64,000 nt of DNA from Candidula unifasciata (taxonomy: Eukaryota; Mollusca; Gastropoda; Stylommatophora; Geomitridae): contig CAJHNH020000223.1 in assembly GCA_905116865.2 (NCBI GenBank), positions 259,848 through 323,847 of the forward strand. Reading direction: 5' to 3'. The position numbers and the translations under genes are program-made. Below the pieces are notes generated by a model, which saw only the letters and a list, made by a program, of their open reading frames with translations, did no database searches and was not told where the DNA came from. Shown one piece after another: positions 28,201-40,300 of this stretch. Position 1 is the stretch's first letter, and every line of letters starts with the position of its first letter.

Positions 28201-31200
28201 ACTCTGAACATCACTAGCAAGATCTTTTGGTTTAATACATCATTATCTGACTCTGAACATCACTAGCAAGATCTTTTGGTTTAATACATCATTATCTGAC
28301 TCTGAACATCACTAGCAAGATCTTTTGGTTTAATACATCATTATCTGACTCTGAACATCACTAGCAAGATCTTTTGGTTTAATACATCATTATCTGACTC
28401 TGAACATCACTAGCAAGATCTTTTGGTTTAATACATCATTATCTGACTCTGAACATCACTAGTAGGATCTTTTGGTTTAATATAGCATTATCTGACTCTG
28501 AACATCACTAGCAAGATCTTTTGGTTTAACATAGCATTATCTGATTCTGAACATCACTAGCAAGATCTTTTGGTTTAATACATCATTATCTATCTCTGAA
28601 CATCACTAGCAGGATCTTTTGGTTTAAACAGCATTATCTGACTCTGAACATCACTAGCAAGATCTTTTGGTTCAATCTAGCATTATCTGACTCTGAACAT
28701 CACTAGCAGGATCTTTTGGTTTAAACAGCATTATCTGACTCTGAACATCACTAGCAAGATCTTTTGGTTCAATCTAGCATTATCTGACTTAGAACATCAC
28801 TAGCAAGATCTTTTGGTTTAATATAGCATTATCTGACTCTGAACATCACTAGCAAGATCTTTTGGTTTAATCTAGCATTATCTGACTCTGAACATCACTA
28901 GCAAGATCTTTTGGTTTAATATAGCATTATCTGTCTCTGAACATCACTAGCAAGATCTTTTGGCTAATCTAGCATTATCTGTCTCTGAACATCACTAGCA
29001 GGATCTTTTGGTTAATCTAGCATTAGCTGTCTCTGAACATCACTAGCAAGATTTCTTTGTTTTTGTAATATTATTTATTGGCTTAACATCACTGGCAAGA
29101 TGTCTTGGTTAATAGCACAATTTGACTGTCTCATTATTACTGGCAAGATGTCTTAAACATTAATTTACTGTCTCAACATCACTAGGAGTATAGATAAACC
29201 TCTTCATTTTCTTCATAGATTATAGCACCGTTGATTGTTGCACCTAGGAACTTTGTTTTCTTCATATCAGAACTTTGTTTTCTTTATAGATTGAAGCACC
29301 TTTGATTGTGATGCCTCAGAACATTGTTTTCTTCATAGATTAAAGGACCATTTATTGTGGTGCCTCAGTACTTCATTTTCCTCATAGATTGAAGCACTGC
29401 TGATTATGGTGCCTCGGAATTTTGTTTTCCCTATTGATTGAAGCACTGTTGATTGTGGTGCCTCAGTACTTCATTTTCCTCATAGATTGAAGCACTGCTG
29501 ATTATGGTGCCTCGGAATTTTGTTTTCCCTATTGATTGAAGCACTGTTGATTGTGGTGCCTCAAAACATAGTTTTCTTCATAGACTGAAACACTGTGGAT
29601 TGTGGTGGCTCAGAATTTTTTTTTTATTGATTAAAGCAGTGTTGATTGTCCTGTCTCAAAACTTTTTTTTTCATAGATCAAAGCCTCGTTGATTGTGGTG
29701 CCTCAAAACTTTTGTTTTTCATAGATTAAAGCACCATTGATTGTGGTGCCTCAAAACTTTTGTTTTTCATAGATTAAAGCACCATTGATTGTGGTGACTC
29801 AAAACTTAGTTTTCTTCATAGACTGAAACACCGTGGATTGTGGTGCCTCAGAATTTTTTTTTTTTTTTAATTGATTAAAGCAGTGTTGATTATCCTGTCT
29901 CAAAACTTTTTTTTTCATAGATCAAAGCCTCGTAGATTGTGGTGCCTCAAAACTTTTGTTTTTCATAGATTAAAGCACCATTGATTGTGGTGCCTCAGAA
30001 CTCCCGGAGTCAGAGCGTGCTGAATGTCCATCTGGGGGATGTTACAGTACACAACAGGTTTGAGCATGGAGCCATTAAGACCAAGAAGGATAACTGGTTT
30101 GTTGAAAATATGATAGTCAAGCTGACAAATCTCTGCATTTCCAGGTACTTGACTGTTGTATTCATCTGGTTGTCACATGTTTTTTGAGGTTACATAACTT
30201 TTCCTCTGGCAGACTTGGCCCCCAAGCCATGTAAATGCACTAGCTACTATCATTGCTCATGGTTCAAATCCACTAACAAGGCTAATTTGTAAAAGTTGGT
30301 ATGAGTTGCCAGGTCAGTCAGACTAAAATAGGTACTAGAAAAAGTAAAAGCGATTGGCAAAATACTGAGCACATTATTCAGCAAGTGTCAGTTGATTTGA
30401 AACAGTTCTATGTCCAGTGCACATCAGGGTGTAAAAATATGTCCATTAGTTACTTTACTTTTACTGTGCTAGGTATCTGTAGGGATGGTAGTGAAGTTTT
30501 ATTTTTTGTGTTTTTACTTACGAAATTGTAACAGCTAGATGAAAATTAAAATTACAAATCCAATGGTACCTCATTTAAGCCTGTAAGTCGATTCTAAGCG
30601 GAGATATTAACATTTTAGTGGCGGACACCACGACAGAAAAATTGTAGTGGAAATCCTTGAAACATGGCTTCCGGCTGCGACCCAGTGAGATGAAATGACT
30701 CAATGTTTGCATTTTACGGCCACAACTTTTTTGTTTTTGAACGAATCCCTTAGCAACCATATATTGCTAGAATCGGGACAGTGAGACCTAACCGTTTATG
30801 CATGTCTCAATTACATACACTACGATATGCGCCTATTTAACATAGGAAAATGTCTGCAGTCTGATTTATTTTTCAAATAAAACCTTATACATTTACAGTT
30901 GTCTGCCAGCGAGCCTTGCTTTTTTTTTTTTTTTTTTTTTAACGTATCCAGAAACCATGAGTTGTAAACCCTTTGGTTCGGTACTATGGATATCGCAACC
31001 CTTCGGCATTGATTCCATTATAGGTACCGTTAATCTGGGAGAAATGTGGCTTTTCTGCCTACCCCCGGGAGTGAACCCGGACCACAAGGAGTTCGTCACC
31101 CGGCCGCTGCGAAAGTCAGGTTTAACCAACTTCGCTAGAGAGCCGGGCATACGAGCCTGGCTTAAAACATATCATATTGTGTGTCCTGGCAAGGCGAACA

Positions 31201-31261
31201 TAAAGATCAGATAAATGTGCCAATGTCAGTTGACGTGACCTAATTAACAAATACCGGAAAC

Positions 31262-31322
<61 letters not shown>

Positions 31323-34300
31323 TTTGCAACAGCGATGTCAACCGGGTGGTCTATCTCCGCACAGTAATGACACCTGGGGTGGTTGTTTCCCCCCCCCCCC
31401 CCCCCCCCCCCAGTGATGATACCGGGATGGCCGCACCCCCTTCCTGCTACCTTCTTTCCCTGGTATCTCTCCTCTTCTTTCTTTCTTTTTCCTTTCCTTT
31501 CTTTTTCCCCATGTCTCAGTGTCGACTTTCTTTTCTTAGTCTCTTTTTTTTTTAAATTCCTCTCTCCTCCTCCTGCTCCCTCTCTTTCTCAACTTTCTCT
31601 CAATCTTCTACTGCCCCTCCCCCAACTCTCCTTTCTATATGGTAGAAGAAAACATGAGCCCACTAGTGGTACTAGCCGTTTTCATAATAGGTCGGTGACA
31701 GTGTTAACAACAGGGCAAACACAGCAGGTGTGTTCATTTCTGGGAGTCAGGTCAGGTCGGATTTACTTTTCTTTCAAAAATGACCTTGGCTCCCATGTTC
31801 ACCCAGCATTGAATGTAAGAAATAGATCTATAGCAGCCACACGCGGACAGCCAAGCATGGGAGGGTTGCCAATGGGATTTTTGTCAAACCTGAAGCTAAG
31901 CTTATGTCAAGAGGTGTCTACCCTGCACAGTAGACTCGTCGTGACGTTGACGCCCCTAGCGGGCAGGTCACATTTCAAATTTAAACCCGTCCGGTGGGTA
32001 TATAATCAATTATTTTGATATATACCTCTATCTGGTGGAATAGATATTTCTATACCCTCTAGTTGTTTTGAAAAGTCTACATTTTCAAACTTGCAACTGT
32101 GGGATATATATTTTCTGGAGTAATATTCCGAATTCCTGGAAACCTTTTTACTCCTTGGTGTACTTGTACGGGACATTTTTTTTCTAGAGACGCAAAGCGA
32201 GATTAGGCTGGGTCATTCTTTGCCTGACTTCCTAGGTGTGCAGAAGTATGTCACCTCTCTGATTAAATCTTGGCGCATTCAAAATACCAGTTTAATCTTT
32301 GAAGGATTCCTAAGCTTGGGTAAGTTGATTATAGTTTACAAGTACCATGATATATGTCTCTATAAAGTTAGCAGCTGCTGCAGGGAGGAAAGATTCAGCT
32401 GTGTGACCGCACAGAACTAGGCCGTTCTTGGTGTCCAGACACTCAAGCCTCTGAAATCAAACCTTTCCCTTCGCAGGCTAATAGTTTGTGCCCTACCTGA
32501 CCCACACCATTATAAATATATTAAACTCAGCAAGTTAATTATTCTCTAACCAGCCGACAGAGTTTGTGTCAAATAGCGGACATATTTAACTGGGTCACAC
32601 TTCAGCCAGCTAGGCACTGTGACGTTAGAGTTTTTTTTTTAGCACAACAACACTGGGTGTGCAGTGGGCAGAATGTGGAGGTATAAAATATATATATGTG
32701 AGAGAGTGAGATGGGATGTACATCTACAAGTGCAGAGGTGGGCGAGGAGAGTTGATATTCTATGTTTGATAGAGTCTATCTGTCTCCACTCTGCTACTCG
32801 TCTCTTGTCCCTGTTACTGACTGAACAACAGAGATGATATTTAGAGACTTATACTGTCTCTTTATCCTGAAAACTCTCCTCTGAATGATTACTAATGTGG
32901 ATGTTAATAAACTGAGCTTGACATGTAACCCCTGAGATGACTGCTAATTCTGAGTTCCTTCTTGATACAGGATGGTATCTCCTTGGAGGCCAGGCAGTGA
33001 ATCAGCAGTCCACAAAAACACCTACAAGGAAGTCACCAATGTCCAAGCCAGTGGTGGGCATCCAATTGTAAACCAAACTTTTGTCATCCATTAGGGAAAT
33101 CCTCCAGTTGGTCTATGGACTACATAATGGGTGTTGTACCTTCACCATCATTTTTGATTGACTTGGTACCCGAGATCCTCTCCAGGAGCTTGGGTGTATC
33201 ACCTGTGTTTGAGTGTCTAGTGTGGGACTGTCTTCAACGTAACAACACAGTGACTGAATATTCAGCAAGTTCAAGAAACCAGGAATTCAGATAAGTGTGG
33301 TCAATTGGTTTATTGCCGGGCTTCACTGTTAGTCGTCCACATGATCATGATGATGATCTAGGCGGACCTTGGGAATCTCTTACACATTCAGTCAGATCTG
33401 TTTTGAAGTTTTTGTCCTTCCTATCACTCTGGGTTCTTGAAGTTCTTTGCTGATTCTTATATAATGTATGTGTTGCATTTATTACATGTTCAGAAAGTTT
33501 CATTATTGACTTGAGTGTCCATTATTCACTGTTCAAACTGTCTAGCTTTTATGTTTGTGTGATTAGTAAGTTTAATCTGTGTTAACATGGCTGTGATAGT
33601 ACACTATCATAGCCTAGGGGCTTTCTTGTTATAATAGTGGGGGTGTCCAGCCAAGTTGCGATTAGGATTAGTAGATATTCTGTAGTGCCAGAACTTAAGT
33701 TGCCCTACTCCTAAAATAAGTTGAGCGTATATTGGCCACGGGATATCCCTTAGACCACAATGCGAGGCGACGCCTCAACATTATTTTATTTCAGAGTTCT
33801 GTTGGTTCTTAAGGAGAAATCCTTAAATCAGGCACGCGACACGAACGGTATGTGACAGCATACCAAAAACCCAAGCAATATATAAGAAAAACAAAATTGA
33901 CAAATAGTACATATTTTATAGTTAATTTTATAATTACGAAATGAAACATTTACCCACTTTTATATAAGGATATATATGTTTAAAAAAAAAAAAAAAGATT
34001 CCAAAAATCTTAACCCAAGGTGTCGTATAAAAAACCCAGTTCTTGGGGGAAAGCCCAAGTACTGGCAGGCCTGATGAAAGGGAACGCTGTCAGCGCTGCT
34101 GTTGTTTCTCGACCACTTAGATTTACCAATTCCGACTGAAAATTCCGTGGATTCTAAATAATAACAGACGCATTAAAAAATGCTACAAGAGTTGTAGATG
34201 TTTAAAAAGTAACTCACTTAACATTATTAATTTACTAAGTATCTGAAGTTAATTACTAAAGAATAATCTTAGAAAATGCGCAATGATGGCCCAAATTAAT

Positions 34301-37300
34301 TATTGGGATTTGAGGGTGATCAGGAAAAAAAATATCCAACAGAGAATGCGAAGGGCTCTAAATAATGACAGATGCATGAACAAATGCTACAATGGTTGTG
34401 GATTTTTTTTTAAATGATTAAAATAACGTTAGCTAATTTAATAATTATTTTAAGTTAATTATAAAGCGGGAAAAACGGTCTCCTAGTGCAAACATATTGA
34501 ATTCAAAGCCAAAACAGTGATGCCACTAAACAATTTTTTTAAACATGTGCTGTATTGCCAATCTTTGTGAAATTTCCCATACTTATATAAAAATTAACGC
34601 AGAATTCAAAAATACAACACACATTACGGTAATCTGGCTAATTAAAACAATATTTATGAAATTACTTACCGTTATAAGATTAAAAGCCAAAACAGTGATG
34701 CCACTAAACAATTTTTTTAAACATGAGCTGTATTGCCAATCTTTGTGAAATTTCTCACACTTATATAAAAATGAACGCAGAATTCAAAAATACAACACAC
34801 GTTGCGGTAATCTGGCTAATTAAGAAGATATTTACGAAATTACTTACCGTTATTGGATTTAAAGCCAAAACAGTGATGCCACTAAACAATTTTTTTAAAC
34901 ATGAGCTGTATTGCCAATCTTTGTGAAATTTCCCACACTTAAATAAAAATTAACGCAGAATTCAAAAATACACCACACATTGCGGTAATCAGGCTAATAA
35001 AGAAGATATTTACGAAATTACTTACCGTCATTGGATTTGAAGGGAAAACAGTGATGCTACTAACCAATTTTTTAAAACATGTGCTGTATTGCCAATCTTT
35101 TTGAAATTTCCCACACTTATATAAAAATGAACGCAGAATTCAAAGATACAATACATATTGCGGTAATCAGTCTAATTAAAAAGATCTTTACGAAATTACT
35201 TACCGTTATTCACTGCGTGCTGCCCCAAAAAAAATCGATTTATTTTATACGCGTCAAAACCATCTCAGGTCAAAGCCTGGCATCTCTCCAATAACTTCTA
35301 ATAACTTTTCCGATTTTATCTTTTACGTAAAGAGCACAGAAAAATAATTTCTGAATAACAGACAATTGGTTTTCAAATTTTCGGGTCGCAATCGCGTCTA
35401 TAGATACCGACGAAAATGTACAGCAAAATAAACGAAACAAAACGATCCATTGCCATACCTAGTATCTGTGACCGCTGGACCTTCCCTTGGGGTTTGAAAC
35501 TAAAACCTTGCCCAAGTGGATTCTGGAATTACTTTGTGGAAAAAGAAAAAAGAATAGACCTAATGTCTCCCAGCAAGCATGTCTTAAAAGCTGACTGTTT
35601 ACTGATGTTTCCTTCAAAGTCAGATTGCATCTTCATGATAGGCAAGAACCAACAGTCTGCATACAGATAAACCAGGTCTGTAAAACAGGTCTGTAGGTTA
35701 ACTAGCTGACTGTTAAGAGAGCAGTACAAGCACAGAACCTGTAGCTCCAGTGATGATACCCAAGGATCTCAGTAAAAACTGCACTCATGAACTGAGTGAC
35801 AGAGTCTGGGAAGTCAGCCCATGACGTTCAGAGCAAGAAAATGTCTTGACCACTTAGCATGCTGCTGACAAAAGCTTTCTGGCTGCACTTGATATCCCCA
35901 CATGTGTAGGTTCTGGGGCCCAACTGTAGACAGAAAAAAAACTAGGCTCACCACCTCCTTAACAGGCATTTCGTAAGAGCCAACTAATTAGGAGTTTCCT
36001 TCTAAGTCTGAGTGCATCTGCCTGAGAGGCAAGGAACCAAAAGTCTGCATGCACACAAACAAGCAGGATATGTAAAATGGATGGGCATGCAAAACACAAG
36101 TTCTGGAACAAAACTAAACTCCAGAAGTATTAGAACAACCAGCTGATTTTTACTGCTGGTGAATGCAAAGAAAAAGAAGAAGACCAGTGATTATGTCTTT
36201 ATAAAGAAAAAAAAATGGTTCTGCTCTCTTACTTTAACAGTGTTTCCCACAAGATTGAGCTGACATTTCACAATGTACATTTCAGAGGTATTGTCCAGCA
36301 TGGGGCCGGCAGCACTGCAGCAGAGATCATACTGCTAGAGCCCCTGTCATTCATAGTTGACATCCGCAGGAACCTGTCCTGTGCCTATTATCATGACATC
36401 CCCAGCATAGAGGTCAAAGGAGTGCTGGAAAAAATTGATGTGAGTTACCCACTGGCATTTGCAGTCATCACTGTTGCCATGTTTGCCATTCATCTGTCAC
36501 ATAGGGCTTACAGTCCTCCTTCCACTCTGTTCTGTCCTGTGCAATCTTTTCTATGTCATGGATGAAATTCAGGCAGCCCCTTCATCCTCTGCCAGCAATG
36601 TTTCTCTTAGACATCCTTGTTTCCTAATGCCATATGTTTTCCATTTCAGTGCCTTTTTAGTGATTTGTTTGTCCTTTTGTTTTGCTGAAATTTGTTTTTC
36701 TGGGTCATCTGGTTAAAGAATTGACATCACAACATGCAGGACAAGCCCATGTCATCTTCTAGTGAAGTTTCAATACTGTTTGTATCAGTTGTCATCTAGT
36801 TAACTACCCATCTGCCCCCCCCCCCCCCCATTCCCCTGAGTCTCAAGTGATGCCAAGAGCCTGTAGACACTCCCTGCTACATGATTCTCTCTAGGTGCTG
36901 GTTTTCAGTATTTCCATTGTATTTGTTGCCTTGTCTCACAGGCGAGAGATCCCTCTGCCTTGTGCAGTTGCAGTACACACTACCACCACCCCCCCAACCC
37001 CCAGGAAAGCCAGTCTAGCCAGCCTATCTGCCTGCTCATTCCCAAACATGTCTGCATGGCCTGAGCAAAATATTTATGTGACTGACCACTTCTACCTCTG
37101 GATTTTGTTTCTTCACTTTTTTTAAATTCATCCTATTTCTTTTTCTTCTTTGTGTTTGGTTTTGTATGTTAAGGTCAGATCGTCAGGCAGGCTGCCTCTG
37201 TAAATTCACATGCCAGCTGCAGGTCATTCATGGTTCCCCATAGCTTGCTCTGTGCACTTTGTTCTTGAGGCTAGGTTTCTCTTAGTTGTTATAAGTATAG

Positions 37301-40300
37301 TGAGCAGGCCTGCAGAATGTGCTCAGGTGTTTGAGGTCCCATCTGATATATAATTTCCCTTTACAAACATGTCAGTGGGGGGGGGGGGGGGGGGGGGGGG
37401 GTACAAAAAGGCAATAGAGAATGTAATATACCTCTAATCCCTACAAAAGAATATATGTTTTTAAACAGAAATGAATGTACATTTTGAATTTGATGATAAA
37501 TATACGTTTAATACTGTTATAGTTAGTAGGAAAAAATAATTCAGCCTGTGTTAACTTCACAAAATAATTTTACACACACACAAAAAAAAAAATTCCCTAC
37601 TTACCATAGTTTTGCAGTCACATGAGTGGTGAATATCCAAATTTAAGAATAAAACTTCAAAATGTGTTTAATTTCCTAACAAAATCAAAAGTTATGGTAA
37701 GTTTCTGGGTTAGTTTGGCACTCAGGGGGCTCTTAGTTCTTACAGAGTGCTGAGCAAAATTTCAGCGAAAACAATGGCAGAAAAATGGTTCATTACACAC
37801 ACACACTATTTACTGTTTACTTTGTAAAGTTATTTACAAACTGAAACTGCAATGATTTCAATGTAGCTTAGCCATAGAATAGTACTGTCTATTTGTTAAG
37901 AGTACATTCCTTTTCTTACACCCAAATTACGGTAGCAATAGAACATTCTCTGTGTAAACCCATTAGAATCACCAGATTCCCAAACAGCTGATCGCTCAGC
38001 TGCCGCTGGTGTAATATACACCGTCCGAATCACTTTCTAAAAAATCTAAATTTGTATTATCATTATCAGAACTATAAACATTCAACTAAAACAGTTTCTG
38101 AGTTTTAGCTGCAGAAAGATGCATTTTGTGGTCTGTACTTGTGTTTGGAACATTGGTATCCATGGCACGTGAAAACTTAGAAAATGCACAATTCAACGCT
38201 AGCTATCTATGAATCAGATCAATCTGCCCACGTGTCTTTGAAAACAGAATATTATTCACAGGAAAACATTAGTGTGACCTTTCCTGAATACTTGAATGGT
38301 AGTTCCCAACATTATAAACAAATACGGAGCCCTGTACAAAGCAATATGTACGGGACACATGATCGACTCTGACAGTGTTGTTTGGGCAAACTTGAACTTC
38401 TCAGTCAACACTCACAGCATTGCTCGGGCCTTAAAGAGTTAATTTTCATCAATCGTCTCAGGCATTTGTTTTATTGTTTGGGCAAACTGGAACTTCTCAG
38501 TCAACACTCACAGCATTGCTCGGGTCTTAAAGAGTTAATTTTCATCAATCGTCTCAGGCATTTGTTGTGTTGTTTTGGCAAACTGGAACTTCTCAGTCAA
38601 CACTCACAGCATTGCTCGAGCCTTAAAGAGTTAATTTTCATCAATCATCTCAGGCATTTGTTTTCAGATACCTTTAATGGTTCTCCAACTTTCACAGGTA
38701 TATGCTAAAACTGACATAATATTAGATTTGAAAATTTACACAATCCCACTGACAAATACAGTAAGCAGATTCACCTTTGGTGATATACATTACATAAAAT
38801 AACCCTTTGACCCCAGAATCGGGCTATTTTGATCTGCGCTTTTTCTATACACTGTTATGAAGAATCCACTTTAAAAACATAACTCTGAGATAATGACACA
38901 TGACCAACAAAACACCCCTTGCTTTTAAACTTGTCATCATCTTGCACACCTCTTTGTAAATGAACTATTTTCGAAATTTGGACTTTTTTGCATGAGAAAT
39001 AGTCCATCTTTGATAATTTGGTGTCAGAAGGATGATATAAGGATTATATTTGATCCTAAGTCTATTGGGCATGAGTTAAGATATATATTCACTCTTGGGT
39101 AAGTGATTTTTTAGGTCTGTGGAGGCCAAGTTTATTGGCTGAACCACCGCCACTTTGCTGGAAGAATATATTCCTGCTTTTGGGTTTTTTGAGAATTTGA
39201 GCTGACTGCCTCGTGACATGGTTTCAAGAGCTAGCGGAAGGCTTAATGCCTTGCTTATCTATATCTCCTTGTGGAAAGTAACTAATTCACCCGGGAAGTT
39301 CTGTAGAGCATGGGTGAGTATGTGTAATTTACTTAAATAAAGTTACTTTGCCCTGCTGCTGACAAGGAGGAGTGTGCAATCATGAGGCAGCAACCGAAAT
39401 AGGCAATCGGCAGCTCAAAGAATAGGAATTTCTTCGATCCATTGTTGAATTCATTCCTTAATGTCTTTAACTGTATTGTACTGATTACACTGTGTATTAT
39501 TATTTTACATTCAGTGGTTTGTGTCAATCCTTTTACAGTTCTTTAAGTTAGCTGGAATGAGTGTGATACTGATATATTATATTCTGTACTGTGTTATTTT
39601 GACTAGTATAGGCTTCCTATCTAGTCTGGGGCTTTTAAGTAGATGGGAAGTCAGACCAAGTTGCGCCTAGGAATAATTAAAGATTCAAGACTGCCACAAT
39701 CAAGTATAAAACTTCACTTCCCAACAGCACTTAACAGCAAAAGTGGAAGTTTATAATGATGATGATAATGACCGACCTACTGGGAAGTGAGATTGTTGTC
39801 AGAATCTATGGATATTTTTTTTTATCTTGCAGATCTCCAGTTTTTAGGGAAAGTTAAAAAGATGTTGCATGATCAAATAAAACTCATCCCAATTGTTGTT
39901 GTCTTCCACAAACATGCAAGATATATTAACAGGTGTTGCAGAATTAAACTGGAAATATTAGAAAACTAACTCATCCCTGTAGTCATGAGAAGAAGTTGCC
40001 ACAAGGATTCAGGCACACATTTGCACTGCTTGGAGAGATGGAAGATACCATCTGCCAAGAAAAACTTTGGCTGCTTATAGAACCATATAGTCTTGGCTGT
40101 CATGAATCTGGATTGACTTATTGATGTGGATTCATCTATTGATATGCTTCCTGCACAACCAAAGCCCTTCTTTACAGATATCTGTAATCTCCTCCAGCAG
40201 TGGATGCTTGTCTGAATGCCTGGAGTGACTTCCCCTGACAACTCCAGGTGTATTCTTGTTTCCTGACATAGTCTAATACCAGTTTTTAGGCTGGGTCAAC

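Larger units (their letters stand above)
30545..34490. other. Part of VPS13 intron 12 without recognised exon
   Basis: Holds the tRNA-like segment at 30980-31165, poly-C tracts, and at about 32696-32972 a stretch starting TGTGAGAGAG, with AATAAA near its end and closing GATACA, which could be a solo LTR. Also AT-rich DNA with unassigned motifs. No coding signal beyond short random ORFs. Confidence 0.4.

Noticed and set aside
33300..39760. Pair of LTRs at about 33300-33720 and 39450-39730
   Set aside because: Only short motifs (CCAAGTTGCG, GGGGCTTT) are shared; no internal gag-pol, primer site or target duplication is visible.
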